From Litchfieldia alkalitelluris (GTDB lineage Bacteria > Bacillota > Bacilli > Bacillales > Salisediminibacteriaceae), in NCBI RefSeq assembly GCF_002153425.1, contig NZ_KZ119600.1, positions 3,872,143 to 3,936,142 on the forward strand: 64,000 nucleotides of DNA, written 5' to 3'. Shown one piece after another: positions 17,062 through 26,406 of this stretch. The stretch's first letter is position 1, and each line of letters begins with the position of its first letter. The notes beneath the pieces are model-generated. The model saw only the letters and a list, made by a program, of their open reading frames with translations. It did no database searches and was not told the DNA's origin. The position numbers and the translations under genes are program-made.

Positions 17062-17535
17062 ATGGGGAGAGTGGAAGAACTCTATCAGAAAGCAAAAGTA
17101 TTTCACGAGATATTTGGTACAGTTTACGTTGTCGTCGAGACAGACAATTGTTTCAACTATGAAGATCAGAGATATGATAAATTCTTATTAGCTGTAAAAA
17201 ATCGTGTGGATTTACTTGAAGGGGAAATTCTCTCAGAGATTACTTCCGTTGAAGGTGCCATTCATGCAGAAATCATACGTTTTTTTAAACCCTCCATTCC
17301 AGAACAAGTTGTTAGCTATACTAGTCAGACCCCTTTGTTCAGCGTTGATGTGGAAGAACTACTATTTACAGATGATTGGCTAACTGAATTTTACGACATG
17401 CTACTAGATTCCATCGAAGAGGATTTTAGTACAATCCAAGTGAGAGATAGTAACGGGGATAAAGATAAATATAGCTTTAGAGTTAGGGACGTTTATTTCT
17501 ACGAATTTAATCATTATTCTAACGACCCTGAGTAG
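17062..17535 (+). CDS. Hypothetical protein
   Basis: 157 residues, acidic, soluble, no signal peptide or membrane segment, not recognised. The composition, start context (GGGGGTG site before ATG) and a terminator downstream support a real gene. Aromatic- and acid-rich segments such as VYFYEFNHY near the C-terminus and an alternating beta/helix pattern suggest one compact domain. It stands alone on the plus strand between minus-strand genes. Confidence 0.65.
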   Translation: MGRVEELYQKAKVFHEIFGTVYVVVETDNCFNYEDQRYDKFLLAVKNRVDLLEGEILSEITSVEGAIHAEIIRFFKPSIPEQVVSYTSQTPLFSVDVEELLFTDDWLTEFYDMLLDSIEEDFSTIQVRDSNGDKDKYSFRVRDVYFYEFNHYSNDPE

Positions 17536-17585
17536 TTAAATTCTCGCAAGAAGGATTTTGTAGTAGATTAAGTTTTATATATGAT

Positions 17586-17637
17586 GAAAAATGAAGACTG
17601 AAATCAACTCTTAGCACGTGTTCAGTCTTCATTCTCT
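17586..17637. terminator. Bidirectional intrinsic terminator
   Basis: Perfect 13 bp stem AATGAAGACTGAA (17590-17602) with TTCAGTCTTCATT (17621-17633). It separates the convergent hypothetical gene (+) and lrgB (-). Confidence 0.85.
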
Positions 17638-17706
17638 ATATTGGAAATACTACAACGTAACCCGGACTAGTATTCTAGCTACCCATAACACTCTAGCTAC
17701 TCCAAG

Positions 17707-18390
17707 CTAAAACAACAGCAACACGAGAGGGCTAATGAGGGATACGATCACTGCACTCATTACCATGGCAATGGTACTTACTGCGCCTTCTTTTTCCCCA
17801 TATTCCATGGCTTTAGAGGTTCCAATCGCATGTGATGCACAGCCGATTCCAACCCCACGCCCGATAAAATGATTGATACCAGTATATTTGAATGTAAAAG
17901 TACTCATTACGGCCCCGCCTATTCCTGCAATCATTACAAATACTGCCGCTAGAGGAGATATTCCACCTAATGAGCCTGAAATATCCATTGCCACTGGTGT
18001 CGTGACAGATTTCGGTGCGATGGAATATAAAATAGAATCGTTGAATCGTAGCAACTTAGCTAAGATAACACCACTCATTACTCCAATCAATGCTCCAGTG
18101 AAAACTCCAATTGTTATTGGTATATAGAAGTCTTTTAACAGTTTGCGCTGATTATAAAGGGGGTATGCCAAAGCCACCACAGCAGGTCCCAAAAGCATAT
18201 CGATCCATTTCCCACCGGTTAAAAATGTTTCATAGGAGACATTAAATGTAAGCAGAATCACAATAATTACCACAGTTGCAAGTAGTACAGGCAATGTAAA
18301 AGGGGACTGATATTTCATATAAATGTATCTGCACCCTAAATAAACTAAAATGATTCCCATGATGATCAGGATTGGCAAAATTTTATCCAT
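17707..18390 (-). CDS. lrgB: LrgB/CidB-family membrane protein
   Basis: 227 residues, about seven membrane segments, the LrgB family throughout: IAPKSVTTPVAMDISGSLGG near 130 and the GRGVGIGCASHAIGTSKAME segment near 180 are hallmarks. LrgAB/CidAB modulate murein hydrolase activity and programmed lysis in staphylococci and act as a pyruvate or overflow-metabolite system in Bacillus. The start overlaps the end of lrgA by 8 bases with a GGGAGG ribosome site inside lrgA, indicating translational coupling. Confidence 0.9.
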   Translation of the reverse strand: MDKILPILIIMGIILVYLGCRYIYMKYQSPFTLPVLLATVVIIVILLTFNVSYETFLTGGKWIDMLLGPAVVALAYPLYNQRKLLKDFYIPITIGVFTGALIGVMSGVILAKLLRFNDSILYSIAPKSVTTPVAMDISGSLGGISPLAAVFVMIAGIGGAVMSTFTFKYTGINHFIGRGVGIGCASHAIGTSKAMEYGEKEGAVSTIAMVMSAVIVSLISPLVLLLF

Positions 18391-18787
18391 TTTGAACCTC
18401 CCTCACCGTTTCATCGGAAGAAGTTGTCCCCTCGGTTAAATCGGGTGCTAACCTTTGACTTAGCCTTCCCGCAATAATCATCACAAGTAAAGTACTAAAT
18501 AAAACGATGAGAATAAGTAAAAACCCCTTGCCGAAAAATAAATCAAAATAATTCATCATTCCCACTGTTGCTGGAATAAAAAAGAGAGGGAGATACTTAA
18601 TAAGGAAATGAGCACCATCTTTTACCCATGCAGGTTTAATAAGATTCGTTGTTAATGCGGTGAAAAACAGAAGCATCCCAATAACACTCCCTGGTATAGG
18701 AAGGTTTAAAAAAGATTGAATTACTATTCCTATATAATAAAATATGTACAATATTGCTATATGGCATATAACTCGCAATGCCTCCAT
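18383..18787 (-). CDS. lrgA: LrgA/CidA-family holin-like protein
   Basis: About 134 residues, four membrane segments, with the CidA/LrgA pattern LPIPGSVIGMLLFF near residue 35 and LIKYLPLFFIPATVGMMNY near 75. The ATG at 18787 is preferred because the GGAGG site lies 10 bases upstream; the in-frame start at 18796 lies almost on top of that site. It is thought to form oligomeric membrane assemblies with LrgB. The lytSR two-component regulator, often adjacent, is not in the window. Confidence 0.87.
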   Translation of the reverse strand: MEALRVICHIAILYIFYYIGIVIQSFLNLPIPGSVIGMLLFFTALTTNLIKPAWVKDGAHFLIKYLPLFFIPATVGMMNYFDLFFGKGFLLILIVLFSTLLVMIIAGRLSQRLAPDLTEGTTSSDETVREVQNG

Positions 18788-19108
18788 GTTCAACATTCCT
18801 CCAAAATATAAACTCGCTTCTGAATCGAAACTAGCTTCGTTAAAACCAATATTAAATGATTATACCAAACTATTTCTTCTTGTATATCAAATATATAACC
18901 TTACACCAATTCGTTGCTGGTGGACGCTTTTCCCGTGGAAGCTGAAGTCTTGCCCTTGGAAAGCGATCTGGTGGTTGCCATATCAACAACAACACCTCTT
19001 ACAGTGGTTTTAGTGAACTTTTAACATAACTAAATAATTCCAAGAAGGTATTTCCTATTTATTCTATGAATATATGTAAAATATCAAAGTTCCATGGAGG
19101 GGTTAAGG
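18788..19108. other. Intergenic gap with a GC-richer repeat-like block
   Basis: Between the divergent lrgA and DoxX genes. A block at about 18910-18985 (GCTGGTGGACGCTTTTCCCG and CCCTTGGAAAGCG) looks like a decayed copy of a Bacillaceae dispersed repeat. No gene is seen. Confidence 0.4.
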
Positions 19109-19519
19109 ATGACTAAATTACTTACTTTAGTTTCAAGATTGATTTTAGGGATCATTTTTTTAGGTGCAGGAATAAACGGCTTCTTTGTTATTTTTGGGAT
19201 AGATCCTTTTATTGAGACAAGTGATGCAGCGATGGAGATATTTCAATTTGACTATTTACTAGTTTTTGAAAAATCATTAGAAGTAATTTGCGGCATCTTA
19301 CTATTATCTAACCGGTTTGTACCATTAGCCCTTGCTATCTTAGCACCGATAATCGCTAATATCCTTTTGTTACATATATTTATGGATCCAAGCTTACTTT
19401 TACTTGCCATCGTTTTAGTTATTTGCCACAGCACTTTATTAGTTATTTATCGGAAAAACTTTTTGGCACTCTTAGAAAAGAAGCCCATTATTAAAATCCC
19501 AGATATACCATCAAGCTAA
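19109..19519 (+). CDS. DoxX-like small membrane protein
   Basis: 136 residues with four membrane segments (LVSRLILGIIFLGAGINGFF, VICGILLLSNRFVPLA and two more), the DoxX-like layout. The ATG at 19109 is chosen because the GGAGGGG site sits 6 bases ahead; an in-frame ATG at 19094 would place that site inside the gene. The family is linked loosely to redox and quinone functions; the role here is unknown. It converges on glycerate kinase with only 7 bp between the stops. Confidence 0.75.
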   Translation: MTKLLTLVSRLILGIIFLGAGINGFFVIFGIDPFIETSDAAMEIFQFDYLLVFEKSLEVICGILLLSNRFVPLALAILAPIIANILLLHIFMDPSLLLLAIVLVICHSTLLVIYRKNFLALLEKKPIIKIPDIPSS

Positions 19520-19526
19520 CAGTATT

Positions 19527-20681
19527 TTAGCCGTTTATATTATTGTTTCTTCCTAGTTGGTATAAATCCAGCGTCCTTTTTACCGCATTATATAACAACA
19601 ACTCACTCTCCTTCATGGCCTCGTGAAGGGGCATTGGCCTGTCTACAATTGGAACGACAGCAGAAATTCCCTCAGCTCGGACTCGATCCTCCCCTTCACC
19701 AACTGCACCTGTAAATGCAATGACAGGAACACTTTGCGCTTTTGCTAGCCTCCCTATACCTACAGGAACTTTCCCGTAAAGACTTTGTCCATCAACCCTT
19801 CCTTCTCCTGTAAAAACAAGGTCGCAATTTTTCAAATGCTTCGCAAAGTGAGATGTCTCGACGACAATGTCCAAGCCACTACGGAACTCCACGTCCAATA
19901 ATGATTTCAGCATAAAACCAATACCTCCAGCAGCCCCGCTGCCAGGTGAATTCACCATATTTTTTCCTAAAGCATCTATAACCACCTTAGAAAAATGAAC
20001 CATTCCTGCTTCAAATGTCTCGATTTGATCCGCTGTGACACCCTTTTGTGGGCCAAAAACACGAATCGCCCCATTATCCCCGAGTAAAGGGTTCGTCACA
20101 TCAGAGGCTACTACAATTTTTACATCATATAGCCTTCGATCTATGTGCCTAGTGTCTATTCGAGCAATACGACCGAGCTCCCCTCCGACACGATGCATTT
20201 CAACGCCATCATGGTCGAAAACCTTCAGACCTAGGGCTTGAAAGAGACCAACACCAGCATCCACAGTCGCACTCCCACCAAGTCCTAAAATGATCGACTT
20301 GCCCCCACGGTTGAGGGCATTTAAAATGAGCTGTCCCGTACCAAATGTTGTTGCACGAGCTGGGCTCTTCTCCTCGTCACTTAAAAGAGGTAATCCTGAT
20401 GCAGCTGCCGTTTCAATAACAGCTATTTTCCCCTCTGGAATCCACCCATAATACGTTTCAATATCTCGTCCCAAAGGATCCTCCACGTTACAAAAGATCT
20501 TCTTGCTATTGGGAATTCCCAATAGGATCGCATCAACGGTTCCTTCTCCCCCATCTGCCATGGGAATTTCTAACACCTCTATGTTTTCATCAAAAGAATT
20601 AATCGCTCGCTTCATGATAGATGATACTTGTATATTTGTGAGTGAGCCCTTGAAAGAGTCAGAAGCAACAATAATCTTCAA
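19527..20681 (-). CDS. glxK: Glycerate kinase (GlxK/GarK family)
   Basis: Phosphorylates glycerate, giving 2-phosphoglycerate in this family, feeding glycolysis. 384 residues, standard length. Family marks: ASDSFKGSLT at the N-terminus, MADGGEGTVDA near 42, GLGGSATVDAGVGLFQALG near 133, NSPGSGAAGGIGF near 255 and FTGEGRVDGQSLYGKVPVG near 293. The start codon is TTG, with a GGAGGGGG site at good spacing. Neighbours give no pathway context. Confidence 0.93.
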   Translation of the reverse strand: MKIIVASDSFKGSLTNIQVSSIMKRAINSFDENIEVLEIPMADGGEGTVDAILLGIPNSKKIFCNVEDPLGRDIETYYGWIPEGKIAVIETAAASGLPLLSDEEKSPARATTFGTGQLILNALNRGGKSIILGLGGSATVDAGVGLFQALGLKVFDHDGVEMHRVGGELGRIARIDTRHIDRRLYDVKIVVASDVTNPLLGDNGAIRVFGPQKGVTADQIETFEAGMVHFSKVVIDALGKNMVNSPGSGAAGGIGFMLKSLLDVEFRSGLDIVVETSHFAKHLKNCDLVFTGEGRVDGQSLYGKVPVGIGRLAKAQSVPVIAFTGAVGEGEDRVRAEGISAVVPIVDRPMPLHEAMKESELLLYNAVKRTLDLYQLGRNNNING

Positions 20682-20753
20682 CCCAATCCCCCTCCTTCTT
20701 CATCAACGACATTTACATCTATCATACTACGAATTCTATAGAATTTAACTCCT

Positions 20754-20797
20754 ACAAAAAAGTCAGGGTTGCTTTTTACGTTAGCAGTACCCCGACT
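20754..20797 (-). terminator. Intrinsic terminator after the membrane GGDEF gene
   Basis: Imperfect stem AGTCAGGGTTGCT with AGCAGTACCCCGACT; a run of six T follows on the minus strand. Confidence 0.75.
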
Positions 20798-20808
20798 AAT
20801 AATTAACT

Positions 20809-21828
20809 CTATTTCAATACCCTAATCTGATTCTTCCCATCATTCTTCGAGCGATATAACAGCTTATCTGCTTCAGATAAAACCTTTAAGACATCATAAT
20901 TTAAATCAGCTGCTTCCACTACACCTGCACTAATTGTAATTTTCAATGCTTGTTTATCATAAATAAATGATTCCTCTTCAATCATTATTCTAATGGATTC
21001 CATTATTTCACTGGCTTCATTTTTTTTAAAACCTTTAAGAATGATTAGCAATTCATCTCCGCCCCATCTTACAACCGATGCATTTTCTGGCAGATTGTTT
21101 TTCATCAAAGTGGCTATTTTTTTCAAAATGAAATCTCCAAATAAATGACCATGTTTGTCATTCACCGTTTTAAAATCATCAATATCACAAAAGCAGATAC
21201 TGACAGGACTACCTGTATCCTTTGCCTCAAGCAACTGTTCTTCAATCATCTGCTCCCCTGTTTTTTTATTATATAAATTTGTTAAGTAATCAATTTTCAA
21301 ATGATACGCCATATGTCTTAATCGAACCTGCAAAAACATAACGCTATAACCTAACGTAAAATAAGAAATAATATAGACTCCTGCCCTAATCCACTCCGTA
21401 AACTCTGCATTTGAAAAATACATATTAAGCCCTGTATAAACGACTCCAAGCATAATAATCCAGAGAATGGCCCCATGTCTCACCCTTGACATAACCATTG
21501 CAGCAAATGAAATAGATGGCAAATAATACATTGGCATGAACGGACTATCCTTATGTCCAGTCAAGGAAATCATAATAAATACAATCGTGATATTAATAGT
21601 ACATAGTATTAAAACATATAAGTCCCTGCCATCATTAGCACTATATTTTCCAAGAAGATAATTCACTATAAAGGCAAACACAAATAATATATTTAGCCAT
21701 ATTGATATGGTTGAGTCCGTTCCCCAATAATAACTTACAACTATAAAATAGAGGATATTTTGTAAAGTAATAAAAATCATCATAAATCTTTTTTCTGTAT
21801 TTTCAATCTGGTTTATTCTCTTTTCCAT
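20809..21828 (-). CDS. Membrane-bound diguanylate cyclase (GGDEF)
   Basis: 339 residues. The first ~170 contain six membrane segments of the kind found in Bacillus DgcK-like sensors. The GGDEF domain (~180-335) starts with LTNLYNKKTGEQMIEEQL and has FCDIDDFKTVNDKHGHLFGD and the intact signature VVRWGGDELLII. It should make c-di-GMP from two GTP. No EAL domain and no clear inhibitory RxxD site five residues before the signature. A GGGGGGAG site precedes the ATG. Isolated gene. Confidence 0.9.
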   Translation of the reverse strand: MEKRINQIENTEKRFMMIFITLQNILYFIVVSYYWGTDSTISIWLNILFVFAFIVNYLLGKYSANDGRDLYVLILCTINITIVFIMISLTGHKDSPFMPMYYLPSISFAAMVMSRVRHGAILWIIMLGVVYTGLNMYFSNAEFTEWIRAGVYIISYFTLGYSVMFLQVRLRHMAYHLKIDYLTNLYNKKTGEQMIEEQLLEAKDTGSPVSICFCDIDDFKTVNDKHGHLFGDFILKKIATLMKNNLPENASVVRWGGDELLIILKGFKKNEASEIMESIRIMIEEESFIYDKQALKITISAGVVEAADLNYDVLKVLSEADKLLYRSKNDGKNQIRVLK

Positions 21829-22039
21829 CTATGTCTCCCCCCTCGTTGCGTCCATTAGACCTTTCTATATATAAAATGTATATACAAATTGTAATTACAA
21901 GATAATACTCCCACCTTAAGTATAAACTATGGTATTTGTTTAGGTATATAGTTCTATCATCTCCACCTGAATATAAGTATGAAATACCTATATTTAACTT
22001 TTTTATGTACTTTTTGCTCATTATTTGCTCTTCACTATA

Positions 22040-22080
22040 AAAAAAGCATTTTCAAGATTATGCTGATCTTGAAAATGCTC
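22040..22080 (-). terminator. Intrinsic terminator after the ZIP transporter gene
   Basis: Perfect 14 bp stem AGCATTTTCAAGAT and ATCTTGAAAATGCT, followed on the minus strand by seven T. Confidence 0.88.
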
Positions 22081-22104
22081 TCAGAAATTATTCATCAAAT
22101 TCCA

Positions 22105-22932
22105 TCACAGATAATGTAACCAAAGGGAAATAAACACACCAATCGAGGTTACAAAACCTACAGTTGGTCCACCTTCCCGGTACGCTTCTGGCATCATCGT
22201 CGATGCAATCATTGCAATAATGGCGCCACCTGCAAAACAACTTACGATGGCTTTGATATCATTTGAGGCCATTTCTAGTAAAGTGGCCCCTGCTAAAGAA
22301 CATAGTGCGGAGAAAAACACAACAAGAAACCATAAAAAAAGAATCTTTCTGGTGGAATATCCACTTTTTTGAAGACCAACAGTACTGGACAGCCCCTCTG
22401 GGATATTACTAATAAATATCGAAACGACTAAAGCAAGACTTACGCCTCCTCCTCCAATAAGGCTCATACCAATCATTGCTGACTCAGGCAAAGTGTCCAT
22501 AACAGTCCCAATAAATATCCCTTTTCCTGAGCTCGAACCTTTAGAAGACGAGTGATCGCTTTTTTTGGTTGAAGGCTTATGAAAAAGTGAAGTTGTCCCT
22601 ACTCCACCGTTTGTCGCTTCCCGTGCCTCATTCCCTTGTTCCTGCGTTCTTTCAGAGTTCTTTCTCTGTTGGCCACCCCGATGGGAGACAAAATAATCCA
22701 AGACCGTAAATACCAGAGCACCACCTAAAAATCCGATTGCCACCTCCAAAAAACCACTAATTTCTAATGACTCCTCTAACAATTCATACGTTGTGGCACC
22801 TATCAAAGCGCCAGTCCCTAGAGCCATAATGTAACCAATAATTCTTCTAGGGATCGTAAACTTAAGTACAACTAACGCTCCAAGTAATGTAGCTGAAGCT
22901 GCAATTGTTCCCCACATAATGGCGTTCCACAT
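22105..22932 (-). CDS. ZIP-family divalent metal transporter
   Basis: 275 residues, about eight membrane segments. The metal-site motifs are present: MDTLPESAMIGMSL in TM4 and SNIPEGLSSTVGL in TM5, with Glu residues in place of the His pairs of classic zinc ZIPs. A Ser/Lys/Gly-rich cytoplasmic loop of ~60 residues with a few His (residues ~85-140) separates TM3 and TM4, as is usual. The transported ion (Zn, Mn or Fe) cannot be told. The gene is single. Confidence 0.8.
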   Translation of the reverse strand: MWNAIMWGTIAASATLLGALVVLKFTIPRRIIGYIMALGTGALIGATTYELLEESLEISGFLEVAIGFLGGALVFTVLDYFVSHRGGQQRKNSERTQEQGNEAREATNGGVGTTSLFHKPSTKKSDHSSSKGSSSGKGIFIGTVMDTLPESAMIGMSLIGGGGVSLALVVSIFISNIPEGLSSTVGLQKSGYSTRKILFLWFLVVFFSALCSLAGATLLEMASNDIKAIVSCFAGGAIIAMIASTMMPEAYREGGPTVGFVTSIGVFISLWLHYL

Positions 22933-23044
22933 ACAGGAGTCGCCCCCTAATTTACATTCTCCTTTAATACCATTTTCATTTATGGGGGAAAATATGCAGA
23001 TAATAAACTTCAGAACGGTCGTTATGAGCTCTCGGCACTCGGCT

Positions 23045-23990
23045 TATCGACAGTTTTGCTTGCGATTCCTAAAATCTGTCGGTATCAGCTCGTTTTATCG
23101 ACAGATTTGCTTGTGGAAAACTCAAATCTGTCGGTATCAACCAGCTTTATCGACAGTTTTACTCGTGGAAAACTCAAATCTGTCGGTATGAGCTCGCCTT
23201 ATCGACAGTTTTACTCATGAAAAACTCAAATCTGCCGGTATTAACTCGCTTTATCGACAGTTTTACTCTTGAAAAACTCAAAACTGTCGGTATCAGCTCG
23301 CCTTATCGACAGTTTTACTCATGAAAAACTCAAATCTGCCGGTATTAACTCGCTTTATCGACAGTTTTACTCTTGAAAAACTCAAATCTGTCGGTATCAG
23401 CTCGCCTTATCGACAGTTTTACTCATGAAAAACTCAAATCTGCCGGTATTAACTCGCTTTATCGACAGTTTTACTCTTGAAAAACTCAAATCTGTCGGTA
23501 TCAGCTCGCCTTATCGACAGTTTTACTCATGAAAAACTCAAATCTGCCGGTATTAACTCGCTTTATCGACAGTTTTACTCTTGAAAAACTCAAATCTGTC
23601 GGTATCAGCTCGCCTTATCGACAGTTTTACTCGTGAAAAACTCAAATCTGTCGGTATCAACCAGCTTTATCGACAGTTTTACTCGTGAAAAACTCAAATC
23701 TGTCGGTATCAACCAGCTTTATCGACAGTTTTGCTTTTGAAAAACTCAAATCTGTCGGTATCAACTCCCTTTATCGACAGATTCACTCCTGAAAAATTCA
23801 AATCTGTCGGTATCAACTCCCTTTATCGACAGATTCACTCCTAAAAAATTCAAATCTGTCGGTATTAACTCGCCTTATCGACAGATTTACATGCGGAATT
23901 TTCAAATCTGTCGGTATCATCCCGCCTTATCGACAGTTTTACTCGTGAAAAACTCAAATCTGTCGGTAAGAGCTCGGTTTATCGACAGTT
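23045..23990. repeat. Family A tandem hairpin array, locus 1 (19 copies, 52 bp period)
   Basis: TATCGACAG (its first base can be the last T of the previous block) recurs 19 times at 51-52 bp spacing: 23045, 23096, 23148, 23200, 23252 and so on to 23980. Each unit is AAATCTGTCGGTAT, ~11 bases, TTATCGACAGTTTT, then a 15-base spacer like ACTCGTGAAAAACTC. CTGTCGGTA and TATCGACAG are complementary (one G-U), so each can pair with the neighbour on either side. Between ~23200 and 23630 the units alternate in a 104 bp higher-order pattern (CTGCC with CTCTT, then CTGTC with CTCAT). It fills the gap between the ZIP and binding-protein genes. No gene is present. Confidence 0.93.
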
Positions 23991-24033
23991 CACACAATCT
24001 CAATTTCCCCGCCGCATTTCATGTAACAAATCT

Positions 24034-24086
24034 ATAAAAAAAATGGCTATGCCAACACCACAATAAAGGGTGTGACATAGCCATTC
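24034..24086 (-). terminator. Intrinsic terminator after the binding lipoprotein gene
   Basis: AATGGCTATG pairs with CATAGCCATT, with inner pairing ACACC/GGTGT; eight T follow on the minus strand. The outer stem GGCTATG is shared with the terminator of the paralogue at 33002-33048. Confidence 0.85.
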
Positions 24087-24121
24087 TTATTTATCCTTTA
24101 TTCGATTAGAAAATGGTTATC

Positions 24122-25852
24122 TTACCATTCTCCCCTTACACGAGCTTGAACTACTTCTGTAAAGAATGCTTCATACTCATCTACATCAAGTTGACGATAA
24201 GCATTTACAAAATCTTCCCACTCTGATTCGAAGTCAGCTGGGTCAGCTAATACGATACGTGCATAGTGACGCTTTTGTAATTCTTCTGCTCTCTCTTCAA
24301 AAATTTGAATTGGAGAACCTTGCTCAATGTTTGCACTCCAAGCAGGATACCAAGGACGATCTTGTGGTTGAGCAAATAATTCTGCAAACATACTAATGTC
24401 ATATGCATCTAAAATTTCTCTGTCACTTTCAGTATACTCAGCTAGAGCAACTTCAGGTTGACGACGAGGTTCAACAGCATTCCCATCAGAGAATGAACCA
24501 TTGATACGTGGCCAATCCCACTCAAATACTGTCATACCAATATCTTGTCTTAAGCTTTCGTCTTGCATAAGAGCAATTTGCTCATCTGTACGATAGAAGT
24601 AACCATCTTCATCTACGTTGTAGTGCTCTCCTTCATAACCCCACATGATAAGCTTTTGGTTTTCCTCTCTTACAAGGTTATCCCAGAATTGAATAATACG
24701 CTCTGGATTTTCAGCATTAACAGTTATAGCTGCACCACGATTTCCTGTAAATGCTGGTGGATCTATATATTGATCTTCAATACCTTCATCAAATACGATT
24801 GGTAAAGCCATAAACTCTTTATCTGGGTCTCCTGCATCTCTCAATGCATTACGTGCGTCCCCAAACTGCCAACCATAGTCAAAGAATCCTAATACACGAC
24901 CAGAAGATAGTTTTCCTAAATACTCATCATAGTTCATAACGAACATTTCTTGATCTAGGTATCCTTCTGCGTTTAGTTCATTTAACTTCTGTAAATAACG
25001 CTTTGCATGTTCAGAATCAGCATAAACAGTTGCTTCATGCGTATCCATGTCAATCATTACGCCACCATCGTTTGGATAACCAGCTAAATGGTTCGGAATG
25101 TTAGAGAAAGCAAAGAATCTCCAGTCATACGTTAAACCAGTAAATGGAATCGTATTCATTCCATCAATTTGAGGATTATCATCAGCGTATTGAGTAATAA
25201 GATCAAAATATTCATCTAAAGTTGTGACTTCAGGGTATCCATTTTCTTTAAGTACGGCTCTTTGAATCCAGAAAGCACCTTGGTCAATGTTTGCCATTGG
25301 CTTGAATTCATTTACATTAGCACCAAACGGAATCCAGAAAATTTCTCCGTCCATTTTCATTTGGTCAAGGTAAGGACCATACGCTTCTAGAATGTGAGGA
25401 CCATGCTCTTCTAGTAAGTCATCTAGTGGAATGAATGCTTCTGCATCATATAGTGCGTCAATTGCAGAGTCAGGAACGATTACATCTGGGTAATCTCCAC
25501 TTGCTATCATAACACCAACTCGTTGGTTTACGTCTCCAACGTTATGCTCTAACTGGAAGTTAACACCAGTTTGTTCTTCAAATAGTTGTCCTAATTCTGT
25601 TTCATTTGTATTAATGTCGCGTCCAGTTCCTCCAGCATTAAAGAAGGAATATGTTACAACTGGTTCTGTTTGATATCCAGTAGACGCTTCTCCTTCATCT
25701 CCATCAGCATCATCAGTGTCTTCACCAGCATCTTCTGTCTCAGGTGTGTCATCTTGGTCATCTGTGTCAGCATCCTCGTCTGTTGAACATGCCGCAAAAA
25801 CTAAAACCAATGATAACATTAATAATAACAACCAACTCATTCTCTTAAACAT
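24122..25852 (-). CDS. Sugar-type ABC substrate-binding lipoprotein (LplA-like), paralogue 1
   Basis: 576 residues. Signal peptide with lipobox FAAC near residue 21, a ~40-residue Asp/Glu/Thr linker, then a large family-1 solute-binding domain of the LplA type that binds oligosaccharides at the outer face. It shares long identical runs with the protein at 33081-34805, for example TYDWRFFAFSNIPNHLAGYP and AWSANIEQGSPIQIFEE, both ending in RVRGEW. No permease or ATPase genes adjoin. A GAGAGGGG site precedes the ATG; a cre-like site lies ~105 bp upstream. The hemicellulose context suggests arabino- or xylo-oligosaccharides, an inference. Confidence 0.87.
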   Translation of the reverse strand: MFKRMSWLLLLMLSLVLVFAACSTDEDADTDDQDDTPETEDAGEDTDDADGDEGEASTGYQTEPVVTYSFFNAGGTGRDINTNETELGQLFEEQTGVNFQLEHNVGDVNQRVGVMIASGDYPDVIVPDSAIDALYDAEAFIPLDDLLEEHGPHILEAYGPYLDQMKMDGEIFWIPFGANVNEFKPMANIDQGAFWIQRAVLKENGYPEVTTLDEYFDLITQYADDNPQIDGMNTIPFTGLTYDWRFFAFSNIPNHLAGYPNDGGVMIDMDTHEATVYADSEHAKRYLQKLNELNAEGYLDQEMFVMNYDEYLGKLSSGRVLGFFDYGWQFGDARNALRDAGDPDKEFMALPIVFDEGIEDQYIDPPAFTGNRGAAITVNAENPERIIQFWDNLVREENQKLIMWGYEGEHYNVDEDGYFYRTDEQIALMQDESLRQDIGMTVFEWDWPRINGSFSDGNAVEPRRQPEVALAEYTESDREILDAYDISMFAELFAQPQDRPWYPAWSANIEQGSPIQIFEERAEELQKRHYARIVLADPADFESEWEDFVNAYRQLDVDEYEAFFTEVVQARVRGEW

Positions 25853-25956
25853 ATAACTTCCCCTCTCAAGTAAGTAATTGTCCCTTTTTTTTGATGAGAT
25901 TTAAAAACATAATGAAACTATTATTATCCTATTTGAATCACCCCTTTCAAAGCATC

Positions 25957-25970
25957 ATAAAGCGCTTACA
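25957..25970 (-). promoter_or_regulatory. cre-like site (CcpA)
   Basis: Minus strand TGTAAGCGCTTTAT against TGNAANCGNWWNCA: all but the last two defined bases match. It lies 105 bp before the start of the 24122-25852 gene, which suggests catabolite control. Confidence 0.55.
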
Positions 25971-26303
25971 TATGAGATAAAAAAATATATTTAGAATAAA
26001 TTATTAAAAAATAGTAAAATATCAAACTAAATTCTCATTCGAACATCTTTAGATTTCAACCTATAAACTAAATGAATTGTCCGTATGAGTTTATTATATT
26101 TCAACTACAAAGTAATAGCAACATATTTTTTAAATTTCGACAAAAAACTTATATGACGGTGACAAAAGCGTTAAAACATATGGGAAAATTGGACATTCAC
26201 TCCCAAAAAAGTAAACCCTTTATATTTTTAAACTATAACTTTACTTTATAAGGTTGACACAAAGACTAGTTTTCCTAATGGTCATAAATTAGCACAGCTG
26301 AAA

Positions 26304-26332
26304 AACTTGTATGGTAAAAGTACATACAAGTT
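26304..26332. promoter_or_regulatory. 10 bp perfect inverted repeat, possible operator
   Basis: AACTTGTATG (26304-26313) and CATACAAGTT (26323-26332) with 9 bases between. No T-run follows, so it is not an ordinary terminator. A related ACTTGTA...TACAAGT pair occurs at 34990-35013 upstream of the paralogous binding protein. Confidence 0.45.
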
Positions 26333-26372
26333 CCGCTTATAATTATAAGTAAATTAGGTATTTTATTCATCC

Positions 26373-26406
26373 AAAAGACCTACAGGAATTAAATCCTATA
26401 GGTCAG
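26373..26406 (-). terminator. Intrinsic terminator after the GH43 gene
   Basis: GACCTACAGGA pairs with TCCTATAGGTC (one mismatch) around a 6-base loop; TTTT follows on the minus strand. Confidence 0.7.

Noticed and set aside
21803-22021. 72-residue ORF with one membrane segment upstream of the GGDEF gene
   Set aside because: It overlaps the start of the GGDEF gene out of frame, with only a weak ribosome site.
23045-23990. CRISPR array
   Set aside because: The 'spacers' are near-identical within the locus, each unit has two complementary half-sites, and no cas genes are present. The same holds for 58972-60050.
25938-25950. Leader-peptide ribosome site (AAAGGGGTGA on the minus strand)
   Set aside because: The motif is conserved upstream of both binding proteins, but no start codon and short ORF follow at usable spacing.
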